Shown piece by piece: positions 1 through 9,103 of a DNA stretch of 64,000 nucleotides. Origin of the DNA: CANHEE01 sp049316985 (GTDB lineage: Bacteria; Bacteroidota; Bacteroidia; Chitinophagales; Saprospiraceae); the NCBI GenBank assembly GCA_049316985.1, contig JBMOJB010000004.1:1-64000 (forward strand), written 5' to 3'. Made by a program: the position numbers and the translations under genes. The notes beneath the pieces were generated by a model that saw nothing but the letters and a program-made list of their open reading frames with translations, made no database searches and was not told where the DNA came from. Numbering within the stretch: position 1 is the first letter of the stretch; each line of letters starts with the position of its first letter.

Positions 1-77
1 TAGTTTTTTACCCCCTTTTTTAGAAGAATATTTATGACTTTTTCAGTGCCCTCGACTATTTGGTAAGGCTTTTTAGT

Positions 78-2885
78 TTATAACTTTAATAATTTCTTTG
101 AAATGACCTGATTCCCGGAAGTAATTCTGGCGAAATAAAGTCCTTTCCCCGGCAGATTATCGACTTCATAGCGATAGTTGCCAGCTTCTCTTTTTCCCTC
201 ATCAAGTTTACGTACCACTTTCCCGCTAATGTCAGTAATTTCGACAACAATATTTGCGCTTGCATTCAGATCAAGCGTGATTTGTAGTGGTTCATCTTCA
301 AATGAAGGATTAGGATAAACCAATACATCCTGCTCATCTGTGAATGTATTAGTTACCGAAGTATAATATTTGTAACCACCGATTGGTTTTGCCAGTTTTT
401 TAGTGGTATAGATCCTGTATTCACCCGCTCTCAGTGTAAAATTCTGATCAATAGCGTTTACGATCAGGCTATCTCCCGTAAAATATTCATAATATTTTCC
501 GGTAACAGGGAAGTCAGGAAAGACGGTTTGTTCTGTTACATCAAAATTGCCAAATACGACCATATTCTGATTATTATTGACCAGATTTATTTCTTTTACA
601 AAGCCACCGGTGTACATCGTAACTTCTCCATCTTTGAAAATAGGGTCCTTTTTTTTCAGGTCAATTAAAGAGCGATAGACATCGAAAAGTCGGCTACGGT
701 TTGGATCATCTAAATAATCCCATCTTGCAGGTTTTATAGACAAACGACAATTATTATTAATGGTGCCATTGCCACAATCATTGATCGAATAGTCAAACCC
801 CCGTTCGCCAAATTGCCAGATCATTTTTGGACCTGGGACAGTAAGCAGAAATACGGCAGCAGCTTCGGCACGACGCAAAGCTGTGGGCAGATTTTTTATA
901 TCATAATCACTTGATGATTTGCCCGAAGTAATAGCACGATACATATTACGCTCTTCATCGTGACTTTCAGCGTAAGTTACTGCATGGGGAAATTGGAAAC
1001 CATTCTTTTTATAGTACGTGTAATTAATACTACTATTAGATCCTCCCACCATCGCCTGGCCAAAATTAAAGTTTGCATTTTGCCATACCATCATGCCGTA
1101 ATCGGTCATTTCTTTCTCTTCTGTGAAATCTGCAAAATGCTCCATTATGGCATACGCATTGGGAGATGTGCGGTTTACTACATCGGTATAATGTTTCAGA
1201 ATCGCGATACGGCTGGCATCGTACCTACCCCATTTTCCTACGTCTGAACCACTGTCAACTTGCGTAAAACCTTTAGAGAGATCGAATCTGAATCCGTCAA
1301 TATGGTATTCTTCCAGCCAGTATTTTAGGCATTGGTCGACATAATCACGAGTCTCTGGACTTTCATGATTCATGTCTAAAAATACATTATAGGGATGTTT
1401 GGCCACCGCATTTACATAAGGACTGGCTGCAATAGAATAGAGTTGCGCTATCGGGCCTTTTTCGCTAACGTGATTAAAAACTACATCTAGAATAATTGCC
1501 ATTCCTGCTTTGTGGCATTCATCAACAAGCTTTTTAAAAATCGACGGCGAACCATATTGTTTGTCCAGTGCTCCGTGCAGAGTTGGATCATAACCCCAGC
1601 TTTGATTGCCATTAAATTCATTTACTGGCATGAACTGAATGGCATTGACACCAAGTTTTTTGAGGTAATTGAGCGAATCCAATACGAACTGAAAATTGCG
1701 TTGTGAGGAAAAATCTCTCACTAGCAGCTCGTAAATTACCAGATCAGTCTTTGCAGGTCTGGTAAAATCCTTAACTTCCCAATTATAAACGGGCCTTGGC
1801 AGTTCAAGAATTGAGACATAACCTGATGTTTTACCCGCCGGAAAAGAAGGAATATTCGGATAACTTGAAGCGGGGATATTTCTATCGTTTATTTCATCTA
1901 AAATCACCTCGCTATGCGGGTCAGAGATCCTTAAAATCCCGTCAACTGAGTACTGGTATTTAAATATTCCGTTGGGCTGATTTTTTAGTTCTATCCACCA
2001 TTTGCTTCCATCCAGGCTATTGCGCATCATGTATTCCGGCTTGAGTTTCCAGTCTGAAAAGTCACCCACTGCGAATACATTTTGTTTATCCTTTGCATTC
2101 AACATCAGAAAAACATCATTAGCTGCGGTTGTTGCTCCTGGTTTTGCACCGAAAGGTGGGTCTTGTTTTATTACCTGTTGAGTTATTAAATAGGTAAAAC
2201 TTTCCTTTATGCTATCAGCGCCGTTTTGAGCAATAAACTCCACTTGATGAATACCTGCTCCAGCAACTGTGATATCATGGACCAAATCTCTGGCAGACGG
2301 AATTGTTTTAATAATGGTTCCATTGTCCTTAATAGTTAGCGCAGCATTGACACTTGTTGCGCCTTTGACCTGGAGGACATCGCCTTCGTTTTTCAAAACC
2401 GAAGTTCCTGCTTGTGGACTGATTAATCGTGCGACAAATGTTCCCGGATCAGTCAAGTCGTAGAAAATATCTTTTCCTCCAAAGTCTTTTCCTTCGGCTG
2501 ATCCATTTCCATTACGGAATACAAAAGCGAGTTTTACTGCTTTTTCTCCTGCCGGTACACCATAGTAATCTCTGACTGTCGGTCCAAGCTCGTATTTGTA
2601 AAGATTGTCGGATACTTTTTCGAGTTTCCATGCCGGATCCGCTACACCCCAGGTCATTTTTACGTATTTCCATTGATTTGGACCTTTGTCAGTAATGACG
2701 CCGGTGTGTAAATACACATCGCAATTGCAGTCTTTCAATCCTGCGTTACCTTTAGTGGCATCGAAATAAACGGTTACTTTGTCATTTTCGGATGGGAATA
2801 CGGGCTCGGTAAATACCAATTGAGCATTGGCAATAAAACAGAAAACAGCCCATATTAATGTGGACAGTAATAGATTTTTTATCAT
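78..2885 (-). CDS. Secreted GH13 alpha-amylase-family enzyme with T9SS sorting domain
   Basis: Predicted extracellular alpha-glucan hydrolase of 935 aa. A signal peptide (about 1-21, ending ANAQ) is followed by two N-terminal beta-sandwich regions: about 22-150, and a CBM48-like stretch around 250-350 containing AVGDFSDWK. The GH13 barrel follows. Its four conserved regions are visible: DVVFNH near 466, GFRFDLS with nucleophile D535, MEHF with acid/base E582, and SHDEE with D643, so the catalytic triad is intact. The last 80 residues (YPNPSFEDEP to KKLLKL) match a type A T9SS domain, implying export and surface attachment or release. Substrate (starch, glycogen or pullulan) cannot be read from sequence. 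It is transcribed alone, divergent from the M23 peptidase gene. Family call is firm; specificity is not. Confidence 0.93.
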   Translation of the reverse strand: MIKNLLLSTLIWAVFCFIANAQLVFTEPVFPSENDKVTVYFDATKGNAGLKDCNCDVYLHTGVITDKGPNQWKYVKMTWGVADPAWKLEKVSDNLYKYELGPTVRDYYGVPAGEKAVKLAFVFRNGNGSAEGKDFGGKDIFYDLTDPGTFVARLISPQAGTSVLKNEGDVLQVKGATSVNAALTIKDNGTIIKTIPSARDLVHDITVAGAGIHQVEFIAQNGADSIKESFTYLITQQVIKQDPPFGAKPGATTAANDVFLMLNAKDKQNVFAVGDFSDWKLKPEYMMRNSLDGSKWWIELKNQPNGIFKYQYSVDGILRISDPHSEVILDEINDRNIPASSYPNIPSFPAGKTSGYVSILELPRPVYNWEVKDFTRPAKTDLVIYELLVRDFSSQRNFQFVLDSLNYLKKLGVNAIQFMPVNEFNGNQSWGYDPTLHGALDKQYGSPSIFKKLVDECHKAGMAIILDVVFNHVSEKGPIAQLYSIAASPYVNAVAKHPYNVFLDMNHESPETRDYVDQCLKYWLEEYHIDGFRFDLSKGFTQVDSGSDVGKWGRYDASRIAILKHYTDVVNRTSPNAYAIMEHFADFTEEKEMTDYGMMVWQNANFNFGQAMVGGSNSSINYTYYKKNGFQFPHAVTYAESHDEERNMYRAITSGKSSSDYDIKNLPTALRRAEAAAVFLLTVPGPKMIWQFGERGFDYSINDCGNGTINNNCRLSIKPARWDYLDDPNRSRLFDVYRSLIDLKKKDPIFKDGEVTMYTGGFVKEINLVNNNQNMVVFGNFDVTEQTVFPDFPVTGKYYEYFTGDSLIVNAIDQNFTLRAGEYRIYTTKKLAKPIGGYKYYTSVTNTFTDEQDVLVYPNPSFEDEPLQITLDLNASANIVVEITDISGKVVRKLDEGKREAGNYRYEVDNLPGKGLYFARITSGNQVISKKLLKL

Positions 2886-2952
2886 AAAATTTGTTCGAGT
2901 GTTTATTCTATTAATTAAATGCTAAGGTAATACGTTTTTGCAAGATTAAAAT

Positions 2953-2960
2953 TATTTTTG
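2953..2960 (+). promoter_or_regulatory. Bacteroidota -7 element for the M23 peptidase gene
   Basis: TATTTTTG matches the TAnnTTTG -7 consensus and lies 14 bases before the ATG at 2975, so the transcript would have a very short leader. No TTG lies at the correct -33 spacing, so this is a partial match. Confidence 0.5.
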
Positions 2961-2974
2961 CGCCCCATTCACAA

Positions 2975-3742
2975 ATGGTTAAAAATATGACAAAAAAATT
3001 ATGCTCCTGCCTTTTCTTTAGTTTTGTGTCAGCTTTTGGTTTATTTGCTCAAAATACTGATAGTACAGGTGTTTTGCCGGCCATCACTGAATTTCATCAA
3101 TTGTATCAGGAACTGCGTGATGGACTTGCTGATACGATGAAAGCCAGGACAAAAGTGCGACAATTGCTTAGCGATATCAGTGATTACTACTTCCTTAATG
3201 CCGGTCGCGAACCCTTTGACACTACATTTTATTTCCCCGTACAAGGCTATGGAATTAAGATGCTTGGTGGTACTAATGGAAGTGATTATGTGCCTGGGAA
3301 ATATAATTTTTACAATACTTTTGGTAACCGTTCCCATCCCGCCCATGATATTTTTGTAGTAGACAAAGATCAGGATATGATTGATGATAAGCGAAACCAG
3401 CCCATTAAAATTTACTCAGTAAGTGGTGGAATTGTAGTTTCAGCCGAAAAATGCTGGGACACAACAATGGTTACAAAAGGAGGAAACTATATTTATATAT
3501 ATGAGCCACACAGCAAGGTTATGTATTACTATGCGCACAACCGCGCTCTTTTTGTCGACTTGGGTCAAATAGTAGAGCCCGGTCAGACAATTGCTTTTAT
3601 GGGTAGGAGTGGTTTGAATGCGAACAAAAAAAGGTCACCGACACATTTACATTTTTCAACACTGCAATTTACGGAGGACGGAACGGCATTTCCTTTAAAT
3701 GGATATAAGAATCTAAAAGCGGCGAAAATAAAATACGACTAA
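2975..3742 (+). CDS. Secreted M23 (LytM-type) metallopeptidase
   Basis: Protein of 255 aa with a signal peptide (about 1-26, ending GLFAQ), probably a periplasmic or surface peptidoglycan endopeptidase. An N-terminal helical region (about 30-70) precedes the peptidase fold. The HPAHD motif gives the first zinc ligands (HxxxD), and THLHF near the C-terminus gives the HxH motif, so all metal ligands expected for an active M23 enzyme are present. ATG codons at 2975 and 2987 are both possible; 2975 gives a normal lysine-containing n-region. It ends two bases before the stop of the convergent small membrane protein gene. It could cleave cross-links during growth or act on other bacteria. Confidence 0.88.
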   Translation: MVKNMTKKLCSCLFFSFVSAFGLFAQNTDSTGVLPAITEFHQLYQELRDGLADTMKARTKVRQLLSDISDYYFLNAGREPFDTTFYFPVQGYGIKMLGGTNGSDYVPGKYNFYNTFGNRSHPAHDIFVVDKDQDMIDDKRNQPIKIYSVSGGIVVSAEKCWDTTMVTKGGNYIYIYEPHSKVMYYYAHNRALFVDLGQIVEPGQTIAFMGRSGLNANKKRSPTHLHFSTLQFTEDGTAFPLNGYKNLKAAKIKYD

Positions 3743-3743
3743 T

Positions 3744-4004
3744 CTAAAAGCCCAATATATCCATCATTCCCTTGAAAATGCAAATGCCACCAGCGATATT
3801 TAAAGTATACATGACTGTGGTTATCGACAGGTCAGCTTGATAGAGGATAAATGTAATGGCAAAACTTCCCAGCAGTATAACTATGCCTGCAATCAACCAC
3901 CGGACACCTCTTTTCACTATGGCATCATTTTTATTTTTATTTGCTGTTGAGGGAGTTTCTTCGCTATTACTTTCTTTAGGTTCAAAATTGTCAGAAGTAT
4001 TCAT
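3744..4004 (-). CDS. Small two-helix membrane protein, unknown function
   Basis: 86-residue protein (MNTSDNFEPKES...) with a hydrophilic N-terminus rich in E, S, N and K (1-32). Two hydrophobic segments follow (about 37-57 and 63-84) separated by a short polar turn. The upstream in-frame TTG at 4013 is not needed because an ATG lies at 4004. It is convergent with the M23 peptidase gene (stops nearly touching), and a 7-bp tandem repeat begins 16 bases upstream of its start. I recognise no motif. It looks like one of the small conserved membrane proteins of Bacteroidota; that it is a real gene is likely, its role is unknown. Confidence 0.65.
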   Translation of the reverse strand: MNTSDNFEPKESNSEETPSTANKNKNDAIVKRGVRWLIAGIVILLGSFAITFILYQADLSITTVMYTLNIAGGICIFKGMMDILGF

Positions 4005-4020
4005 TGGAAACAATTTTTAT

Positions 4021-4146
4021 GAATTACGAATTACGAATTACGAATTATGAATTACGAATTATGAATTACGAATTACGAATTACGAATTACGAATTACGAA
4101 TTATGAATTATGAATTATGAATTATGAATTAAGAATTAAGAATTAA
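4021..4146. repeat. Tandem repeat, 18 copies of a 7-bp unit (GAATTAC/T/A)
   Basis: Eighteen uninterrupted heptamers: nine GAATTAC, six GAATTAT and three GAATTAA. The array is strictly in phase, with variation only at the seventh base; the GAATTAA copies are all at the right end. It sits in the gap between two minus-strand small membrane protein genes, immediately upstream of one and downstream of the other. Copy-number change here could alter transcription of the gene at 3744-4004. Confidence 0.95.
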
Positions 4147-4191
4147 CGTTTCGAAGTTGGTTTACGAACTTGCCTATTTTTCTATCTTACA

Positions 4192-4226
4192 AATTGTCAA
4201 TTGTTAATTGTCAATTGTCAATTATT
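4192..4226. repeat. Short tandem repeat, 7-bp unit AATTGTC/T
   Basis: Five contiguous heptamers: AATTGTC, AATTGTT, AATTGTC, AATTGTC and AATTATT. The last runs into the stop codon of the DUF4834-like gene. The unit differs from the GAATTAC array 45 bases away but has the same period. Confidence 0.85.
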
Positions 4227-4404
4227 CCACTTCTTCATAGTCTATAAATTCGCCGACATCTTTTTTGGGTTTTTCGGTTTCTTTGGTTTGCGGAGTTTCA
4301 TTTGTAGGTCTTTTTTCTTGCTGATGTGTGGAAGCATTTAGTAAAGGAGCGAAAAAACGTTGATAGACCCAATAAATCAACAAGCTATAAAACAAGTATT
4401 TCAT
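4222..4404 (-). CDS. DUF4834-like small membrane protein
   Basis: 60-residue protein: one N-terminal membrane helix (about 1-24) followed by a charged tail rich in K, E, T and P, ending VGEFIDYEEVE. The architecture and the acidic FIDYEE-type C-terminus match DUF4834, a small Bacteroidota family of unknown function. The stop codon lies inside the last unit of the AATTGTC repeat. The neighbouring DUF2723 gene is divergent. The family call rests on remembered pattern, not a search. Confidence 0.65.
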   Translation of the reverse strand: MKYLFYSLLIYWVYQRFFAPLLNASTHQQEKRPTNETPQTKETEKPKKDVGEFIDYEEVE

Positions 4405-4511
4405 TTGAATGCGAATGCCTTTTGGGACAGATTTAGTGATATTAAATTGGAATTATACTATTATTGTGCAAAAAAGCGTTTGCTTCACGTTCTCTTATCA
4501 GAATTTTAGAA

Positions 4512-4519
4512 TATTTTTG
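4512..4519 (+). promoter_or_regulatory. -7 element upstream of the DUF2723 gene
   Basis: TATTTTTG followed by C matches TAnnTTTG(C), 75 bases before the ATG at 4594. No TTG is found at 19-21 bases spacing. Confidence 0.5.
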
Positions 4520-4593
4520 CAGCTTTTGTGAGCGGAAACTAATTTTCTACGTACAAATATCTTACTAAAATTCAGTAAATAAACTTTTTTTCA

Positions 4594-7500
4594 ATGAATT
4601 TCAAATTTTGGAACAACATAACCGGCTGGATGGTCTTTGCGATCACCATGACTGTGTACTATTTTTCCGTTGAAAGCACAGGAAGTCTCTGGGATTGCGG
4701 AGAATTTATCGCGGGTGCTTATAAATTGCAGGTAGTGCACCCTCCGGGAGCGCCTCTCTTCTTGTTGATAGGCAGGTTGTTTACGATGTTTGCAACACTA
4801 TTCTCCAAGGCACCTGAGGCGATAGCAATTTCAGTTAACTTGATGTCCGCAGCATGTACAGCATTGGCCGCAACATTTTTATGTTGGACAACAGTTATTC
4901 TGGCTAAGATGTCATTGGTTGACCGCGATGGAAAATTAGATACCGCGCAATCTATTGCAGTATTGGGTGCGGGTTTGGTAGCTGGATTGAGCAGTGGTTT
5001 TATTTCTTCCAACTGGTTTTCAGCTGTTGAAGGTGAAGTTTACGCGATGTCAATTTTCTTTACGGCATTGGTAATCTGGGCGATTGTAAAATGGTACCAC
5101 CTTCCAGATAGCCCAAAGAACGACAGGTGGTTAATTTTTGCTATTTATGCATCGGCATTGTCAATTGGAGTTCACTTGTTGAGTTTGTTGACATTCCCTG
5201 CGTTGGCATTGTTTTACTATTTTAAGAAATATAAGAATCATACTTTGCTCGGGACTGCAATGGCTGGTCTAGCCGGGGTAGTTCTGGTCGTGTTGATGCA
5301 ATCGTTTATTGTAACCGGTTTGCCAAGACTATGGGCTTCTTTGGAATTGACGATGGTCAATACGCTTGGGCTGCCAGTATTCAGTGGTCTGATTCCATTA
5401 ATCATAATTGTTGCAACAGTTATATATCTGGGATTAAAAGGCACAGAGCGCGAGGAAGCTACACCTGTTTTAAAAGGTATTGTCGGATTATTGGCGGGCA
5501 TGGCTGTTTATTCTGTTTTGGGAGGTATTCTTGGTATTCTGGTTGGGGCTGCATTTGGAGCTTATATGGGTTATAGTTATTCAGCAATGTACAATTCCAT
5601 GTTGCAAAAAATGCTGGTTGCTTTTACCGTTTCGGTTATTGGTTATTCTATTGTTGGTGTGGTTGTGATTCGCGCGAATGCAAATACACCAATCAACATG
5701 AATGCGCCTACTGATCCATTGAGATTGTTGCCTTACCTGAATCGCGAACAATACGGTGATCGACCATTATTCAAAGGGCCTAATTTTGATGCTCAACCTA
5801 TTGATACTAAAATCGAAGAGAGGTTTGGCAGAGTGGATGATCACTATGAAGCTATTGACCGCAAAATTGATTATGTGTTTAGAGATGAAGACAAGGTACT
5901 TTTCCCTCGTATGGGTGATTACCAGCCCGGCAGAGATGAACAGTATCGATCCTGGTTAGATCATAAAGGATATGCAAGTACAGCTGACAATATTAGTTTC
6001 TTCTTGAGGTATCAGGTGGGATGGATGTATTGGAGATATTTTATGTGGAATTTTGCCGGTCGACAAAATGGCGAGCAAGGTTATTTTCCAATAGATAAAA
6101 CCAGTGGACATTGGATGTCCGGTATTACTTCAGTCGATGAAGGTCGCTTGTACAATCAAAGTGAGCTTACCACTGTGATGAAAGAAGATCAGGCACGCAA
6201 TAAGTACTACTTTATTCCATTGCTATTGGGTCTTTTGGGGCTTATTTTTCATTTAACAAAAAGAAGAGAAGAATTCCTGAGTTTGTTAGGTTTGTTTTTG
6301 ATAACCGGAATCGGAATTATCGTTTACACCAATCAAACTCCTATGGAGCCGCGCGAACGTGACTATGTTCTGGTAGGCTCTTTCTTTACATTTTGTGTCT
6401 GGATTGGACTTAGTGTGGTCGCCATTTATGATACTTTGAGCAGCAGGTTAAAAAATGCAGGCATTGCAATAGCTCCTGTTGGATTAATTCTGGCTTTGAG
6501 TGCTCCTTATCTTTTCGCTACACAAAATTTTGATGATCACAGTCGTATGGGTCATACCGGCGCCCGTGATTATGCTTCCAACTTTTTGAATTCTTGCAAA
6601 CCTAATTCAATTATTTTCACTTATGGAGATAATGATACTTATCCACTTTGGTATGCGCAGGAGGTAGAAGGAATACGAACAGATGTCAGGGTTGTCAACC
6701 TCAGTCTTATTGCCGTGGACTGGTATATTAGCCAATTGCGAAGAAAAGTAAATAATTCTGCCGCAATCAAAATGAGTATACCGGAAGCATCGTACAGGGG
6801 TTACAGAAGGAATCAAATGATTGCCAACACCGATGCAGGAGAAATGAATATCAATGAGGTACTAAAGTATGCTGGTGAAAATCATCCCTCCAGAGATATG
6901 GAAAGTATGTTTTTGACCAGTAAACTGTCATTGCCTGTAGATTTGGAGAAGATGAAGGCAAATGGTTTGATAAGTGCTCAGGATACTGGTGTAGTGAGCG
7001 AAATAAAGTTCGCGCTTCCTTTAAATCCCAAATCTCCGTATATAATTAAAGATGACCTTGCAATATTGGATTTATTAGCTTCCAATATTAATGAGCGCCC
7101 TATTTATTTTGCTGTTACATGCCAGCAGAACAAATTGCAGGGTTTGCAGAATTTCATGCAGTTGGAAGGTCTTGGTTTGCGGATTATTCCGATTAAATCA
7201 AAAGGAGATTCTCAATTTAGTATAATTGGTTCGGGACGTTGCGATACAGAAACGAGCTTCAAGGTAATTACCGAGAAATTCAAATGGGGTAATTTTGACA
7301 AGAAGAAAATGTATGTAGACAGGAGCTATCAGCCAAGTGTTCAAAGTATGCGTTTTGTAATCTTACGAACAGTTCGTTCATTGATCGCAGAAGACAAAAA
7401 GGAGAAAGCGGTCGCCTTGATCGACAAATACTTTGAAGGATTCCCGAACATGAACTTTCCTTATGATTACAACGCTTTTTATCTGATTGATTCTTACATT

Positions 7501-7758
7501 GCTGCCGACAATTATCCTAAAGCAAAACCGCATTTGGAAATTCTTGCGAAAAACATGATCGAGATACTTAAATTCTACAAGTCTATCGGTTCGGAAGTTA
7601 AAAATGGTTTTGAACAAGATTACACCATGTCATTGAGAACTATGCGCGACGTAATTGATGCAGCCAGAACGGCTAAAGATGATGAACTTGCCAACAGACT
7701 AGAAGCTGAATTTGAACCTTACAATGTTACAAAAGGGATGAATATGCAACCAAATTAA
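4594..7758 (+). CDS. DUF2723 integral membrane protein, PMT-type glycosyltransferase-like
   Basis: 1054-residue polytopic membrane protein. The first ~360 residues carry about ten hydrophobic segments, starting with TGWMVFAITMTVYYF and the conserved SLWDCGEFIAGAYKLQ / HPPGAPLF block typical of DUF2723, a family related to protein-mannosyltransferase-type enzymes. The acidic DCGE motif in the first extracytoplasmic loop resembles their catalytic region. A soluble linker (about 365-480), four more membrane helices (about 545-655) and a large C-terminal domain (660-1054, ending in helical repeats) follow. It is probably involved in glycosylation of surface or secreted proteins from a lipid-linked sugar; that is inference from the fold. 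It is monocistronic and ends at a strong hairpin terminator. Confidence 0.85.
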   Translation: MNFKFWNNITGWMVFAITMTVYYFSVESTGSLWDCGEFIAGAYKLQVVHPPGAPLFLLIGRLFTMFATLFSKAPEAIAISVNLMSAACTALAATFLCWTTVILAKMSLVDRDGKLDTAQSIAVLGAGLVAGLSSGFISSNWFSAVEGEVYAMSIFFTALVIWAIVKWYHLPDSPKNDRWLIFAIYASALSIGVHLLSLLTFPALALFYYFKKYKNHTLLGTAMAGLAGVVLVVLMQSFIVTGLPRLWASLELTMVNTLGLPVFSGLIPLIIIVATVIYLGLKGTEREEATPVLKGIVGLLAGMAVYSVLGGILGILVGAAFGAYMGYSYSAMYNSMLQKMLVAFTVSVIGYSIVGVVVIRANANTPINMNAPTDPLRLLPYLNREQYGDRPLFKGPNFDAQPIDTKIEERFGRVDDHYEAIDRKIDYVFRDEDKVLFPRMGDYQPGRDEQYRSWLDHKGYASTADNISFFLRYQVGWMYWRYFMWNFAGRQNGEQGYFPIDKTSGHWMSGITSVDEGRLYNQSELTTVMKEDQARNKYYFIPLLLGLLGLIFHLTKRREEFLSLLGLFLITGIGIIVYTNQTPMEPRERDYVLVGSFFTFCVWIGLSVVAIYDTLSSRLKNAGIAIAPVGLILALSAPYLFATQNFDDHSRMGHTGARDYASNFLNSCKPNSIIFTYGDNDTYPLWYAQEVEGIRTDVRVVNLSLIAVDWYISQLRRKVNNSAAIKMSIPEASYRGYRRNQMIANTDAGEMNINEVLKYAGENHPSRDMESMFLTSKLSLPVDLEKMKANGLISAQDTGVVSEIKFALPLNPKSPYIIKDDLAILDLLASNINERPIYFAVTCQQNKLQGLQNFMQLEGLGLRIIPIKSKGDSQFSIIGSGRCDTETSFKVITEKFKWGNFDKKKMYVDRSYQPSVQSMRFVILRTVRSLIAEDKKEKAVALIDKYFEGFPNMNFPYDYNAFYLIDSYIAADNYPKAKPHLEILAKNMIEILKFYKSIGSEVKNGFEQDYTMSLRTMRDVIDAARTAKDDELANRLEAEFEPYNVTKGMNMQPN

Positions 7759-7783
7759 TGATCAAATATCAAATATCTAATTA

Positions 7784-7819
7784 AAAAAAGGCACTTGAAT
7801 TTTCAGGTGCCTTTTTTTT
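7784..7819 (+). terminator. Intrinsic terminator after the DUF2723 gene
   Basis: Stem GGCACTTGAA (7790-7799) pairs with TTCAGGTGCC (7802-7811) with one G-T pair. It is flanked by an A run on the left and eight T on the right, so it could work in both directions. Confidence 0.88.
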
Positions 7820-7820
7820 A

Positions 7821-7886
7821 GTTGAAAATTGAAAAGTGAAAGTTGAAAATGATCAACACCTTGACAGCTAAACACCTCAACACCTA
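7821..7886. repeat. Degenerate 7-bp repeats (GTTGAAA and AACACCT types)
   Basis: Four heptamers (GTTGAAA, ATTGAAA, AGTGAAA, GTTGAAA; 7821-7848) are followed by an imperfect series containing AACACCT three times up to the stop of the next gene. The period and intergenic position match the arrays near 4.0-4.2 kb, but the sequences are different. Confidence 0.65.
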
Positions 7887-7888
7887 AA

Positions 7889-8845
7889 TTAATATACCAA
7901 CTTTTGGATTGCCTCTATGATATTGTCCATCGCTGCCGGGTAATTAACGTATTTCATTTTGCGCTCGTCCAGGCCCCATATCGCGATGGTGATCACTTTC
8001 TTTTTATTCCCATAAGCGATAGAGATCCGGAGAGGAATAGGCGAAGGCTTATATTTTTTTCTGGTTTGACAGGCCAAATCTAAGCAGTCATACTCCCTTT
8101 CCCATTCGAAAAAGTGTTGATTTTCGGCATATTGACACAATCTTTCAAGGTCAGCGATAGGAATCGTTTTTTTGGTTACAATCAAGCCTTTGGACTTGCT
8201 TTGGAATTCCCGAATCAAACGGCCACCTGGTTTTATCCAAATATAATCTCGATATATCGGATCAATGCTGCATGAATAACCTCCTCCAGTTAATTCGATA
8301 TTCATATAAACAGGGGGAGTTAGGCTTTGAGTGATTCTGCTTTCCTTCTTTTTTTTGTTCCACCAGGGCAATGAAAATATTTTTCTTTCAATTATTTTGA
8401 CAGTTGGAAGCTCATTAACTGGCTTTGGGAAAGGATGTTGGTCTTCGGCGTTGACAAAATGGTATTGAAATAATCCCCTGCTGTTAGGGCTGTTAAATTC
8501 GAGAACTAGTTCATTTGAGGTTAATTTTATAACTTTGAAATGATCAACGTGGTCAAAGGAATAATCTAGTACATTATTTTGGAGTCGCCACGCTCCCATA
8601 CTATAATTTCCATTTAGAAATTGCTGATAAGAATTGTCAAAACGGAAGTATAAAAAGTACTGGTAGGCGTAATTAGCTTTGTGAATGGCAGTATTGGATT
8701 CTACATGAAGGGTATTATCATACCGCCATTTAGTTTCCTTCAATTGTTCAGTGGTATAGAGAAGCTTATTTTGCGCACTAATATAACTGCTTTCAAGGCA
8801 GTACCCGATGATTAAAAACAATATTTTTAAAAAGATCGACTTCAT
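7889..8845 (-). CDS. Secreted protein of unknown function
   Basis: 318-residue protein beginning MKSIFLKILFLII, with a signal peptide to about residue 25 (ISAQ). Residues 30-125 (YTTEQLKETKWRYD... and AWRLQNNVLDYSF) look like a small beta-barrel lipocalin-type domain. Residues about 165-318 form a second domain with a GGGYSCSIDPIYRDY motif and two further cysteines (YDCLDLACQ). I recognise no catalytic motif. The longer reading frame would start at a GTG three codons upstream; the ATG at 8845 is preferred. It has no T9SS domain or lipobox, so a periplasmic location is likely. It is convergent with the DUF2723 gene. Confidence 0.7.
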   Translation of the reverse strand: MKSIFLKILFLIIGYCLESSYISAQNKLLYTTEQLKETKWRYDNTLHVESNTAIHKANYAYQYFLYFRFDNSYQQFLNGNYSMGAWRLQNNVLDYSFDHVDHFKVIKLTSNELVLEFNSPNSRGLFQYHFVNAEDQHPFPKPVNELPTVKIIERKIFSLPWWNKKKKESRITQSLTPPVYMNIELTGGGYSCSIDPIYRDYIWIKPGGRLIREFQSKSKGLIVTKKTIPIADLERLCQYAENQHFFEWEREYDCLDLACQTRKKYKPSPIPLRISIAYGNKKKVITIAIWGLDERKMKYVNYPAAMDNIIEAIQKLVY

Positions 8846-8916
8846 TTTCTCCACAGCAAGCTACATCAAAAACAGTACTCAAAATTCCAAAACTGCAAAA
8901 TCAGTCCAGAAAAATT

Positions 8917-9103
8917 CTATAATTTAGCTTTTTCTACAAAATGCATATCGATTTCACCTTTATTTTTAGCATTTATTTTTCCACGTGATGTAAACTTGAA
9001 ATCATCTTTTGTCAAATTGTAAGTCGATGCGCTGAAATTAAATGCGAAAAATGCTGAAAAATATAGTGCTATGCTGAATAATTTTTAAAAATTCGGTAGT
9101 CAT
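8917..9103 (-). pseudogene. Frameshifted gene for a ~61-residue secreted protein
   Basis: From ATG at 9103 the frame reads MTTEFLKII... and stops after 21 codons. Removing one A from the A5 run that follows TTTTT gives a continuous 61-codon frame: MTTEFLK, then LFSIALYFSAFFAFNFSA (a good signal peptide), then a basic 36-residue tail (STYNLTKDDF... to VEKAKL) and a TAG stop at 8917. The coding character of the tail supports a real gene broken by a single base, or an assembly error in the homopolymer. I do not recognise the family. Confidence 0.5.

Noticed and set aside
1..77. Possible end of a gene beyond the left edge
   Set aside because: Only 77 bases are visible; no frame or terminator can be judged.
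4021..4146. CRISPR array
   Set aside because: The units are 7 bp and contiguous with no spacers; no cas genes are present.
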